This document shows positions 1 through 6,131 of a stretch of DNA of 6,131 nucleotides, piece after piece. The DNA lies in contig CAYXRK010000239.1 of the NCBI GenBank assembly GCA_964467615.1, positions 1 through 6,131 of the forward strand, in the 5' to 3' direction. The notes below the pieces were generated by a model. It did no database searches, had not been told where the DNA came from, and saw only the letters and a program-made list of their open reading frames with translations. The position numbers were made by a program, and so were the translations under genes. The DNA is from CAYXRK01 sp964467615. GTDB lineage: Bacteria; Hydrogenedentota; Hydrogenedentia; Hydrogenedentales; GCA-2746185. The number at the start of each line of letters is the position of its first letter. Positions within the stretch are counted from its first letter, which is position 1.

Positions 1-72
1 GAAGGCGAGGGGGAAGGTGAAGGCGAGGGGGAAGGCGACGGTGAGGGAGAGGGCGAGGGGGAAGGTGAAGGT
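1..72 (+). repeat. Hexanucleotide GARGGN tandem repeat encoding (Glu-Gly)12
   Basis: Twelve in-phase copies of the six-base unit GA(A/G)GG(N) run from the window edge to base 72; the only amino acid change is GAC (Asp) at 37-39. The plus strand is almost entirely purine, with nine pyrimidines in 72 bases, mostly at the third base of the Gly codons. The repeat continues beyond the left edge to an unknown extent. Such arrays can change copy number by slippage, and because the unit is six bases the reading frame is kept. The mix of Gly and Glu codons suggests selection on the peptide rather than a freshly expanded microsatellite. Confidence 0.85.
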
Positions 73-177
73 TGCGCCGCGGGGGCGAGCGACGTGGCCC
101 GCGCGCACTACTTGGCGGATGTAGGCGCGATTCTTTTGATATTAGTTCTCGTGCGGAAATCCGCGCGCTTGTTGTAG
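1..177 (+). CDS. C-terminal end of a protein with a Glu-Gly repeat and a Cys/hydrophobic/basic tail (5'-truncated)
   Basis: Frame 1 is open from the window edge to a TAG at 175-177, giving 58 residues; the start lies outside. Residues 1-24 are twelve Glu-Gly dipeptides, with one Asp replacing Glu at residue 13. Then come a Cys (residue 25), a short polar stretch (26-40), a hydrophobic run VGAILLILVLV (41-51), and a basic end, RKSARLL. An acidic, flexible spacer, a Cys-containing motif, a short membrane segment and terminal Arg/Lys is the general plan of bacterial C-terminal sorting tails (PEP-CTERM, MYXO-CTERM and similar classes), in which the tail is processed by a membrane protease after export. 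I infer a secreted or surface-anchored protein; the functional domain is not visible. The alternative is that this is simply a C-terminal membrane anchor. It converges on the aminotransferase gene with 42 bp between the stop codons. The reading frame is convincing because the repeat is perfectly in phase and the tail has a typical composition. Confidence 0.72.
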   Translation, partial: EGEGEGEGEGEGDGEGEGEGEGEGCAAGASDVARAHYLADVGAILLILVLVRKSARLL

Positions 178-199
178 TGCGGGCGCATCCTGCCGAAAC

Positions 200-220
200 G
201 CAGGGGCTGGAAGCCCCTGC
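200..220. repeat. REP-like palindrome between convergent genes, overlapping the aminotransferase stop codon
   Basis: The arms GCAGGGGCT (200-208) and AGCCCCTGC (212-220) form a perfect 9-bp stem around the loop GGA. On the plus strand the right arm is followed by TACGG. A GC-rich palindrome of this form, with a GGA/TCC loop and flanking GTAGC on the minus strand, resembles dispersed intergenic palindromes (REP-like) that I recall from several GC-rich environmental phyla. Only one copy is present here, so repetitiveness is inferred. The last base of the stem is also the last base of the aminotransferase TAG (220-222). Neither strand has a proper T-run after the stem (TACGGTG on plus, GTTTCGG on minus), so it is at best a weak bidirectional terminator. 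Confidence 0.5.
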
Positions 221-1395
221 TACGGTGCGTATGCCGCGCGGGCGGCGGCTATGGCGACGCCGCGATTGATCTTCGCGTTCATGCTGGAGAGGACGGCTTC
301 CATCGCGCCGAGGCAGGTGAGGACGTTGGTCGGATTGGAGGCGTGGCCCATGAGGCCGATGCGCCAGATTTTTCCCGCCATGGCGCCGAGACCCGCGCCG
401 ATTTCGAGATTGTAGTCGCGGAGCAGTTGGGAACGGACGGCGGCTTCATCGATACCGTCGGGAACTGAGACCGCATTCAGTTGCGGGAGCCGGTGTTTCG
501 CGTCGACCACGAAGCTTAGCCCCATCGCTTCGAAGCCTGCGCGCAGGGCGTCGTGATTGCGGCGGTGTCGCGCCCAGGAATTTTCTAGGCCTTCCTCTTG
601 GAGAATCGTGAGCGCCTCGTGGAGCGCGTAGAGCATGTTGATGGGAGCGGTGTGGTGGTATGCGCGCTTGGTTTCGCCGCCCCAATAGCCCATGACGAGG
701 TTCATGTCGAGAAACCAGCTCTGCACCTTGGTCTTGCGGGCTTTGATCTTCTCGACAGCGCGCGGACCGAACGATACCGGCGAGAGGCCCGGCGGACACG
801 ACAGGCATTTTTGCGTGCCGCTGTAGATGGCGTCTATCCCCCACTCGTCCACTCTGATTGGCGTTCCGGCGAGGGCGGTGACGGCATCGACGATTACCAG
901 GCAGCCGTGCGTGTGGCCGAGTTTCGTTAAGGCCGCGGAGTCTGATTCCGCGCCGGTGGACGTTTCCGCCTGGACGAAGGCGAAAATCTTTGCACCGGGG
1001 TTGGCCTTGAGCACGGCCTCGCAACGCCCGGGATCGACCGGTGTCCCCCATGCGTGATCCACCATGATCGCATTGCCGCCCGCGCGCTCGACGTTTTCCT
1101 TCATGCGGCCGCCGAAGACGCCGTTCTGCGCGACGACTACTTGATCGCCCGGCTCGACGAGGTTGACGAAGCAACACTCCATGCCCGCGGAACCCGGCGC
1201 CGAAACCGGCAGCGTCATTTCATTCTTCGTTTGGAACGCGTACTGCAACAAGCGCTTGACCTCGTCCATCATCCGGATGAATTCGGGATCGAGATGGCCG
1301 ATGGTCGGGCGGGCGAGGGCGGCGAGCACGCGCGGATTCACGTCGGATGGGCCGGGGCCCATCAGGGTCCGCTGCGGAGGATAGAATGACGGCAT
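220..1395 (-). CDS. Class V pyridoxal-phosphate aminotransferase, alanine (or serine)-glyoxylate type
   Basis: This 391-residue enzyme is predicted to move an amino group from alanine or serine to glyoxylate, giving glycine, in the cytoplasm. It follows the AGXT pattern closely: GPGPSDVNPRVL (13-24), the Gly-rich cofactor loop SAPGSAGMECC (65-75), QAETSTG (142-148), Asp170 that contacts the pyridine nitrogen (IVDAVTALAG), SGTQK with the Schiff-base Lys196, RAYHHTAP (244-251), ENSWARHR (271-278), and WRIGLMG with Arg345 as the substrate carboxylate Arg. These match human AGT Lys209, Asp183 and Arg360. The ATG at 1393-1395 is preceded by AGGACGAGGA, with a 9-nt gap after the last GAGGA. The last 15 or so residues (NRGVAIAAARAAYAP) run past the usual family end, are Ala-rich, and finish in the palindrome at 200-220. 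It lies downstream of aceA across a hairpin. Family assignment is firm. The amino donor is not: serine-glyoxylate and ureidoglycine-glyoxylate enzymes share this fold, and the aceBA/gcvH context fits glyoxylate-to-glycine conversion. Confidence 0.95.
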   Translation of the reverse strand: MPSFYPPQRTLMGPGPSDVNPRVLAALARPTIGHLDPEFIRMMDEVKRLLQYAFQTKNEMTLPVSAPGSAGMECCFVNLVEPGDQVVVAQNGVFGGRMKENVERAGGNAIMVDHAWGTPVDPGRCEAVLKANPGAKIFAFVQAETSTGAESDSAALTKLGHTHGCLVIVDAVTALAGTPIRVDEWGIDAIYSGTQKCLSCPPGLSPVSFGPRAVEKIKARKTKVQSWFLDMNLVMGYWGGETKRAYHHTAPINMLYALHEALTILQEEGLENSWARHRRNHDALRAGFEAMGLSFVVDAKHRLPQLNAVSVPDGIDEAAVRSQLLRDYNLEIGAGLGAMAGKIWRIGLMGHASNPTNVLTCLGAMEAVLSSMNAKINRGVAIAAARAAYAP

Positions 1396-1404
1396 TGGGG
1401 GCGA

Positions 1405-1414
1405 TCCTCGTCCT
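1405..1414 (-). promoter_or_regulatory. Ribosome binding site of the aminotransferase
   Basis: On the minus strand the bases read AGGACGAGGA, giving two AGGA cores; the nearer one is 9 nt from the ATG at 1395. This supports the chosen start, since no other in-frame ATG lies upstream before the terminator hairpin. Confidence 0.6.
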
Positions 1415-1449
1415 ATAGAAACGAAACAGCCCGGCGTAGCGCCGGGCTG
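1415..1449 (-). terminator. Rho-independent terminator after aceA
   Basis: On the minus strand CAGCCCGGCG and CGCCGGGCTG (bases 1449-1440 and 1436-1427) form a perfect 10-bp GC-rich stem with a three-base loop, CTA. It is followed at once by the T-rich stretch TTTCGTTTCT. It begins 28 nt after the aceA stop codon, the right place for a terminator of aceBA. The plus strand has no T-run after the stem, so it works in one direction only. The T-tract is interrupted by CG, so some read-through into the aminotransferase, whose start is 31 nt beyond, is plausible. Confidence 0.75.
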
Positions 1450-1457
1450 CGTGGAGA

Positions 1458-1466
1458 ACTATAGCA
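1458..1466 (-). promoter_or_regulatory. Possible extended -10 promoter for the aminotransferase gene
   Basis: Between the aceA stop and the hairpin, the minus strand reads TGCTATAGT, an extended -10 element (TG, one base, then TATAGT, four of six matches to TATAAT). No good -35 box lies 17 bases upstream (GCCAAG). Transcription would start near 1451, just before the hairpin, putting the whole stem in the leader of the aminotransferase mRNA. This is a motif match only; the gene could instead depend on read-through from aceA. Confidence 0.27.
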
Positions 1467-1477
1467 AACGCAAATGG

Positions 1478-2851
1478 TTACTTGGCGTGGGCCGGGTGGT
1501 TGCCGTGGAATTGCGCGGTCTCGGTCGATCCGTCCATCGCGGTGACGGAACTCTCGCCACCGGAGACGGCCGTCATGACGCGGTCGAAGTAGCCGGTGCC
1601 GACGAACTTTTGGTGCGTCGTCGCCATGTAGCCGCTCGCGTCGGCGTGGGCGAACTCCTCTTGCTGGAAGCGCGAGTACGCGAGCATGCCTTCGTCGCGG
1701 AAGGCGCGCGCGAGATTGAACATGCCCAAGTTGAGGGCGTGGAACCCGGCGAGCGTGACGAACTGGAACTTGTAGCCCATCGCGCCGAGTTCGCGTTGGA
1801 ACGTGGCGATGGTCGCGTCGTCGAGGTTCGCCTTCCAGTTAAAGGAGGGCGAGCAGTTGTAGCTGAGCAACTTATCGGGGAACTTGGCCTTGATAGCCTC
1901 CGCGAAACGCTTGGCCTCGACGAGGTCCGGATGCGAGGTCTCGCACCAGATCATGTCCGCGTAGGGCGCGTACGAAAGGCCGCGCGCGATGGCCGCGTCG
2001 GTGCCGCCGCGAATGTGGTAGAACCCTTCGCTGGTGCGGCCTTGCGAGCGGTCGATGAAGGCGTGATCGCGGTCGTCGATGTCGCTCGTGAGCAACTGGG
2101 CCGCGTCCGCGTCCGTACGGGCAATGAGTACCGTCGGAACGCCGCAGACGTCGGCCGCAAGGCGCGCGGCGCACAGCTTGATGATGAATTCACGCGTCGG
2201 AACGAGGACTTTGCCGCCGAGATGCCCGCACTTTTTGGCCGAGGCGAGTTGGTCCTCGAAGTGTACGCCGGCCGCGCCCGCCTCGATCATCTGCTTCATC
2301 AGCTCGAAGGCGTTGAGCGCGCCGCCGAAGCCGGCTTCGGCGTCGGCCACGATCGGCGCGAACCAATAGGGTCCATTCTTGCGGCCGTCGAGCACTTGGA
2401 TTTGATCGGCGCGGCGCAGGGCGTTGTTGATGCGTTTGACGACGTAGGGAACGCTGTTGCTCGGGTAGAGGCTCTGGTCCGGATACATCTCGCCGGCGAG
2501 GTTCGCGTCCGCGGCGACTTGCCAGCCGCTGAGATAGATCGCTTTGAGCCCGGCCTCGATTTGCTGGATGGCTTGGTTGCCGGTAAGCGCCCCCAATGCG
2601 GCGATGTAGGGCTCGGTCTTGAGGAGGTGCCAGAGGCGAAGGGCACCCGCCTCGGCGAACGTGTACTCGATGCGCAGGGTGCCGCGGGCTTTGAGCACGT
2701 CCTCGACGGAGTAGGGCCGCACGATGCCCTTCCAGCGCGGGTCTTTGTCCCAAAGATCCTGAATGTGCTTGACCTTGGTGGCGTCAAAGCTGTGACTCAT
2801 CACGCGCTCTTCAAGCTCGCGCGCCCGTTGCTCGAACGTCCCGTTTTCCAT
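1478..2851 (-). CDS. aceA: Isocitrate lyase
   Basis: Isocitrate lyase cleaves isocitrate to glyoxylate and succinate, the entry step of the glyoxylate shunt, in the cytoplasm. From the ATG at 2851 the protein has 457 residues, slightly longer than the E. coli enzyme (434). Visible marks are SGWQ (108-111), the metal-binding region IVADAEAGFGG with Asp170 and Glu172, the family signature KKCGH (206-210) with catalytic Cys208, ARTDA (244-248) with Arg245, CETSHPDL (303-310), NCSPSFNW (332-339), TLAGFHALN (366-374) and the C-terminal GTGYFDRV (418-425) plus the SSVTAMDGSTE lid region. An in-frame ATG at 2935 would add 28 residues, but these look unlike the family and would leave the excellent ribosome site at 2856-2864 inside the gene, so I chose 2851. 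aceB lies 90 bp upstream on the same strand, with no clear terminator between, so the two probably form an aceBA operon. A hairpin terminator follows. All key residues are present, so an active enzyme is expected. Confidence 0.97.
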   Translation of the reverse strand: MENGTFEQRARELEERVMSHSFDATKVKHIQDLWDKDPRWKGIVRPYSVEDVLKARGTLRIEYTFAEAGALRLWHLLKTEPYIAALGALTGNQAIQQIEAGLKAIYLSGWQVAADANLAGEMYPDQSLYPSNSVPYVVKRINNALRRADQIQVLDGRKNGPYWFAPIVADAEAGFGGALNAFELMKQMIEAGAAGVHFEDQLASAKKCGHLGGKVLVPTREFIIKLCAARLAADVCGVPTVLIARTDADAAQLLTSDIDDRDHAFIDRSQGRTSEGFYHIRGGTDAAIARGLSYAPYADMIWCETSHPDLVEAKRFAEAIKAKFPDKLLSYNCSPSFNWKANLDDATIATFQRELGAMGYKFQFVTLAGFHALNLGMFNLARAFRDEGMLAYSRFQQEEFAHADASGYMATTHQKFVGTGYFDRVMTAVSGGESSVTAMDGSTETAQFHGNHPAHAK

Positions 2852-2855
2852 CGCG

Positions 2856-2864
2856 TTACCTCCT
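2856..2864 (-). promoter_or_regulatory. Near-ideal Shine-Dalgarno site of aceA
   Basis: The minus strand reads AGGAGGTAA, a full match to the 3' end of 16S rRNA. Seven bases separate the AGGAGG core from the ATG at 2851. It settles the aceA start and predicts strong translation. Confidence 0.9.
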
Positions 2865-2941
2865 GTATTCCCAAGGTAGATACGTACATCCGGGATCGCC
2901 GTACACCGGACGGCCCGGGCCAACCAACAATTCATGCGTCG

Positions 2942-4555
<1,614 letters not shown>

Positions 4556-4642
4556 GAGGATCGATTCGAGTATGTTGGCGTATGCACAGGGAAATACGGC
4601 TGGAACCACATCCCGCCGTGGACAAAAGGTATCACGAAATCG

Positions 4643-4670
4643 ATCATAAGCAAAATCAATTGTTTCAATA
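4643..4670 (-). promoter_or_regulatory. Candidate aceB(A) promoter
   Basis: On the minus strand TATGAT (4648-4643), five of six matches to the -10 consensus, lies 16 bases after TATTGA (4670-4665), a poor -35 box; an overlapping TTGAAA (4668-4663) is a better -35 but only 14 bases away. Transcription would begin near 4636, leaving a leader of about 80 nt before the ATG at 4555. A weak -35 fits an activator-dependent promoter. The neighbouring LysR regulator is the natural candidate, but this is inference. Confidence 0.4.
4659..4669. promoter_or_regulatory. Small dyad in the divergent promoter region, possible operator
   Basis: ATTG-TTT-CAAT is a perfect inverted repeat with a 3-base centre, lying between the two divergent promoters and overlapping the aceB -35 region. 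LysR-type regulators bind interrupted dyads at such positions, but the spacing is shorter than the usual T-N11-A layout. Dyads this short also arise by chance in AT-rich DNA, so the assignment is weak. Confidence 0.22.
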
Positions 4671-4677
4671 GGATACA

Positions 4678-4706
4678 TTGACGAATTAAATATAGATGCT
4701 TATACT
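4678..4706 (+). promoter_or_regulatory. Sigma-70-like promoter of the LysR gene
   Basis: TTGACG (4678-4683) and TATACT (4701-4706) match the -35 and -10 consensus at five of six positions each and are spaced by exactly 17 bases, within a markedly AT-rich stretch of a GC-rich window. Transcription would begin near 4713, giving a leader of about 31 nt that includes the ribosome site at 4728-4734. This also argues against the TTG at 4711 as the LysR start. Confidence 0.7.
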
Positions 4707-4727
4707 TTAGTTGAGGGGATACGCGAT

Positions 4728-4734
4728 CGGAGGG
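4728..4734 (+). promoter_or_regulatory. Ribosome binding site of the LysR gene
   Basis: CGGAGGG contains a GGAGG core that ends 10 bases before the ATG at 4744, which favours that ATG over the in-frame TTG at 4711. Confidence 0.75.
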
Positions 4735-4743
4735 CCAAAACGC

Positions 4744-5742
4744 ATGCCGGGAACGACGCTACGATACAAACAAAACCGGCTTCAGCAGCTTCGCGGATTT
4801 TGTCGTGCCGCGAAGGAGGGCAGCATCTCGAAGGCGGCGGAACGTTTGTTCCTTTCGCAGCCGTCGGTGTCGCTGCAAATCCAGGCTCTGGAGCGGGAAA
4901 TAGGCGCGCAACTGTTCTACCGCCGAGGCCCGCGCATCGAACTTACGCACGACGGCCAGACCTTATATGAACTCGCGCAGCCGTTAGTGCATGGCTTCGA
5001 TTCGATCGCGGAGGACTTTCAGGCGCGGCGCGAATCGGTCGAGCGGGGCCGACTTGAAATCGCGGCGGGGGGATCGACGATTCAATACGTGCTTCCGGAT
5101 TTCGTTGAGAAATTTCTCGAGGAGCACCCGGGGATTGATCTGAAGCTGGCGAACGTCACCGGGCGCGCAGGCCTCGAGGCGCTACGCGGCGGCGAGGTGG
5201 ACTTCTGCGTCGGGCCGCTGCTGGACATCCCGGAGGACCTCGAGTTTCACCCGATCAAGGCCTACGAGCCGTTGCTTATCACCAGCCCTGATCATCCGTT
5301 GGCCAAGCGCAAACGCATTACGCTCAAAGACATCGCGAAGTACCCGCTGATTTTGCCGCCGCGCCATCTCAGCACCTGGCGGCAAGTCGAGTTTGTGTTC
5401 GCACAGGCGGGACTGCACTACGAGGTAAAGCTCGAAGTGGGCGGCTGGGAAGTGATCAAGAAATACGTCGAGCTTGGGCTGGGTATTTCCATCGTGATGA
5501 GCATCTGCATCCAGGGCAACGAGAACCTCGCGGTCGTCCCGGTGCGGAAATATTTCCCGAGCCGGATCTATGGCGTGGTCATCCTCAAGAACAAATCGCT
5601 CAGTCCCCAGGCGCGTGCGTTTATCGAGATCATGGACCCCCAGGCGAAGGACCTGTGGCCCCGGCGCGGGGAGGTGGCCGGAGCGCGCAGTAACGTTTTG
5701 CTAAGTCGCGGCGCGCCCGTTTCGATAAATCATCCCGATTAG
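4744..5742 (+). CDS. LysR-type transcriptional regulator, likely controlling aceBA
   Basis: A 332-residue DNA-binding regulator, a normal LysR-family length. Residues 11-72 are the winged helix-turn-helix: LQQLRGFCRAA (13-23), SISKAAERLFLSQPSVSLQIQ with the recognition helix near 38-54, then LEREIGAQLFYRRG and TLYELAQ. A linker helix (about 74-100) leads into a two-lobed effector domain (about 102-298), with LEIAAGGS (104-111), the hinge segment EVDFCVGPLL (151-160), HPLAKRKRITLKD (184-196), PLILPPR (201-207) and EVIKKYVELGLGISIV (236-251). The last segments look most like the CysB/Cbl-type subset, by eye only. The C-terminal 30 residues or so are not recognisable. It is transcribed divergently from aceB with 188 bp between starts, the classic arrangement for a LysR protein controlling its neighbour and itself. 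The effector is unknown; glyoxylate or another C2/C4 acid would be logical. Its stop overlaps that of gcvH on the other strand. Confidence 0.93.
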   Translation: MPGTTLRYKQNRLQQLRGFCRAAKEGSISKAAERLFLSQPSVSLQIQALEREIGAQLFYRRGPRIELTHDGQTLYELAQPLVHGFDSIAEDFQARRESVERGRLEIAAGGSTIQYVLPDFVEKFLEEHPGIDLKLANVTGRAGLEALRGGEVDFCVGPLLDIPEDLEFHPIKAYEPLLITSPDHPLAKRKRITLKDIAKYPLILPPRHLSTWRQVEFVFAQAGLHYEVKLEVGGWEVIKKYVELGLGISIVMSICIQGNENLAVVPVRKYFPSRIYGVVILKNKSLSPQARAFIEIMDPQAKDLWPRRGEVAGARSNVLLSRGAPVSINHPD

Positions 5743-6125
5743 TGAATATGCTCGGCGACGAACTTTTCGTAGGCGGCGGCGTCCATCAAGGAACTGAGTT
5801 CGGCTGAATTGACGTCTTTCAGTTTGAAGAACCAGCCTTTGTCGTAGGGACTTTGATTGACGAGTTCGGGCGCGTCGGTCAATGCGTCGTTTGCTTCGCA
5901 AACCGTGCCGCCGACAGGGGCGTATATGTCCGAGGCGGCTTTCACGGACTCGACCGCCGCGATCTCTTTTCCCTTGGCCGCCTTCACGCCGATCTTGGGC
6001 AACTCGACATAGGTCACGTCGCCCAGTTGCTCGGCGGCGTGCGCGGTGATGCCGACGGTGAACACGCCGCCGTCGTCGCGAATCCATTCGTGTTCGGTGG
6101 TGTATTTTAGGTCCTTCGGATACAT
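5739..6125 (-). CDS. gcvH: Glycine cleavage system H protein
   Basis: GcvH is the lipoylated shuttle of the glycine cleavage complex. It carries the aminomethyl group from the P protein (glycine decarboxylase) to the T protein and is reoxidised by the L protein. The 128-residue length is standard. Visible marks are KYTTEHEW (7-14), VGITAHAAEQLGDV (24-37), YVELPKIG (39-46), the lipoylation motif ESVKAASDIYAPV (59-71) with Lys62 as the lipoyl lysine, NDALTDAPELVN (79-90) and GWFFKLK (97-103). The ATG at 6123-6125 gives the usual N-terminus, but only six bases precede it, so its ribosome site and any upstream partner such as gcvT are outside the window. Its TAA (5739-5741) overlaps the LysR TAG (5740-5742). 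Near the aminotransferase and aceBA it suggests that glyoxylate-derived glycine can be cleaved for C1 units, although gcvH may simply start a separate gcv operon. Confidence 0.97.
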   Translation of the reverse strand: MYPKDLKYTTEHEWIRDDGGVFTVGITAHAAEQLGDVTYVELPKIGVKAAKGKEIAAVESVKAASDIYAPVGGTVCEANDALTDAPELVNQSPYDKGWFFKLKDVNSAELSSLMDAAAYEKFVAEHIH

Positions 6126-6131
6126 GTGTCG

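Noticed and set aside
1..72. The purine-rich array as a CRISPR or non-coding satellite
   Set aside because: There are no spacers, and the six-base unit stays in phase with an open frame that ends in a plausible C-terminal tail, so a coding repeat explains it.
200..220. The palindrome as a Rho-independent terminator
   Set aside because: The stem is good, but neither strand has a run of T after it. It is better described as a repeat-like palindrome.
446..1177. A 243-codon minus-strand frame inside the aminotransferase
   Set aside because: It is an Arg/Gly-rich out-of-frame shadow of the aminotransferase, which has intact catalytic motifs across the same region.
2912..2921. A GGCCCGGGCC palindrome between aceB and aceA as a terminator or operator
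   Set aside because: It is a 10-base self-complementary sequence with no loop spacing and no T-run, expected by chance in GC-rich DNA.
2852..2935. An aceA start at the ATG at 2935, adding 28 residues
   Set aside because: The extension does not resemble isocitrate lyase, and the near-perfect ribosome site at 2856-2864 points to the ATG at 2851.
4556..4678. An aceB start at the ATG at 4678, adding 41 residues
   Set aside because: The extra sequence is AT-rich intergenic DNA that overlaps the candidate promoters, has no ribosome site, and would make the protein longer than family members.
4711..4743. A LysR start at the TTG at 4711
   Set aside because: It lies at about the predicted transcription start and lacks an upstream ribosome site, whereas the ATG at 4744 has a GGAGG at good spacing.

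Overview
The window is GC-rich chromosomal DNA carrying a compact glyoxylate-metabolism neighbourhood of a bacterium. The genes have strong Shine-Dalgarno sites and sigma-70-like promoter sequences. The taxon cannot be fixed from sequence alone. The left edge encodes a long Glu-Gly repeat followed by a Cys and a short hydrophobic tail. As far as I recall, such tails occur in Candidatus Hydrogenedentes, Lentisphaerae and related deep-branching Gram-negative groups, so that is a low-confidence guess.

Layout, left to right. Bases 1-177 (+) are the C-terminal end of a large, probably surface or exported protein. A 9-bp palindromic repeat (200-220) separates it from a convergent class V aminotransferase of the alanine/serine-glyoxylate type (220-1395, -). 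Upstream of that, across a hairpin terminator (about 1415-1449), lie isocitrate lyase aceA (1478-2851, -) and malate synthase A aceB (2942-4555, -). These two read aceB then aceA with 90 bp between them. An AT-rich, 188-bp divergent promoter region (4556-4743) separates aceB from a LysR-type regulator (4744-5742, +). The regulator converges on gcvH, the glycine cleavage H protein (5739-6125, -), with the two stop codons overlapping.

How the genes fit together. AceA splits isocitrate into succinate and glyoxylate. AceB condenses glyoxylate with acetyl-CoA to give malate. The aminotransferase can instead turn glyoxylate into glycine, and GcvH carries the aminomethyl group when glycine is cleaved to CO2, NH3 and a C1 unit. 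The cluster therefore holds a glyoxylate source and two glyoxylate sinks, one feeding C4 metabolism and the other glycine/C1 metabolism. The divergent LysR regulator is the obvious candidate controller of aceBA; this is inferred from position only.

The core genes are well-conserved families with intact catalytic residues, and I see no defence system, CRISPR array, transposase or RNA gene. The less ordinary signals are the Glu-Gly/Cys/hydrophobic C-terminal tail, a palindromic repeat that supplies the aminotransferase stop codon, back-to-back promoters with matching -10 regions, and a hairpin that may sit inside the aminotransferase mRNA leader. Most other long open frames, including an 819-codon one antisense to aceA/aceB, are shadows of the real genes.
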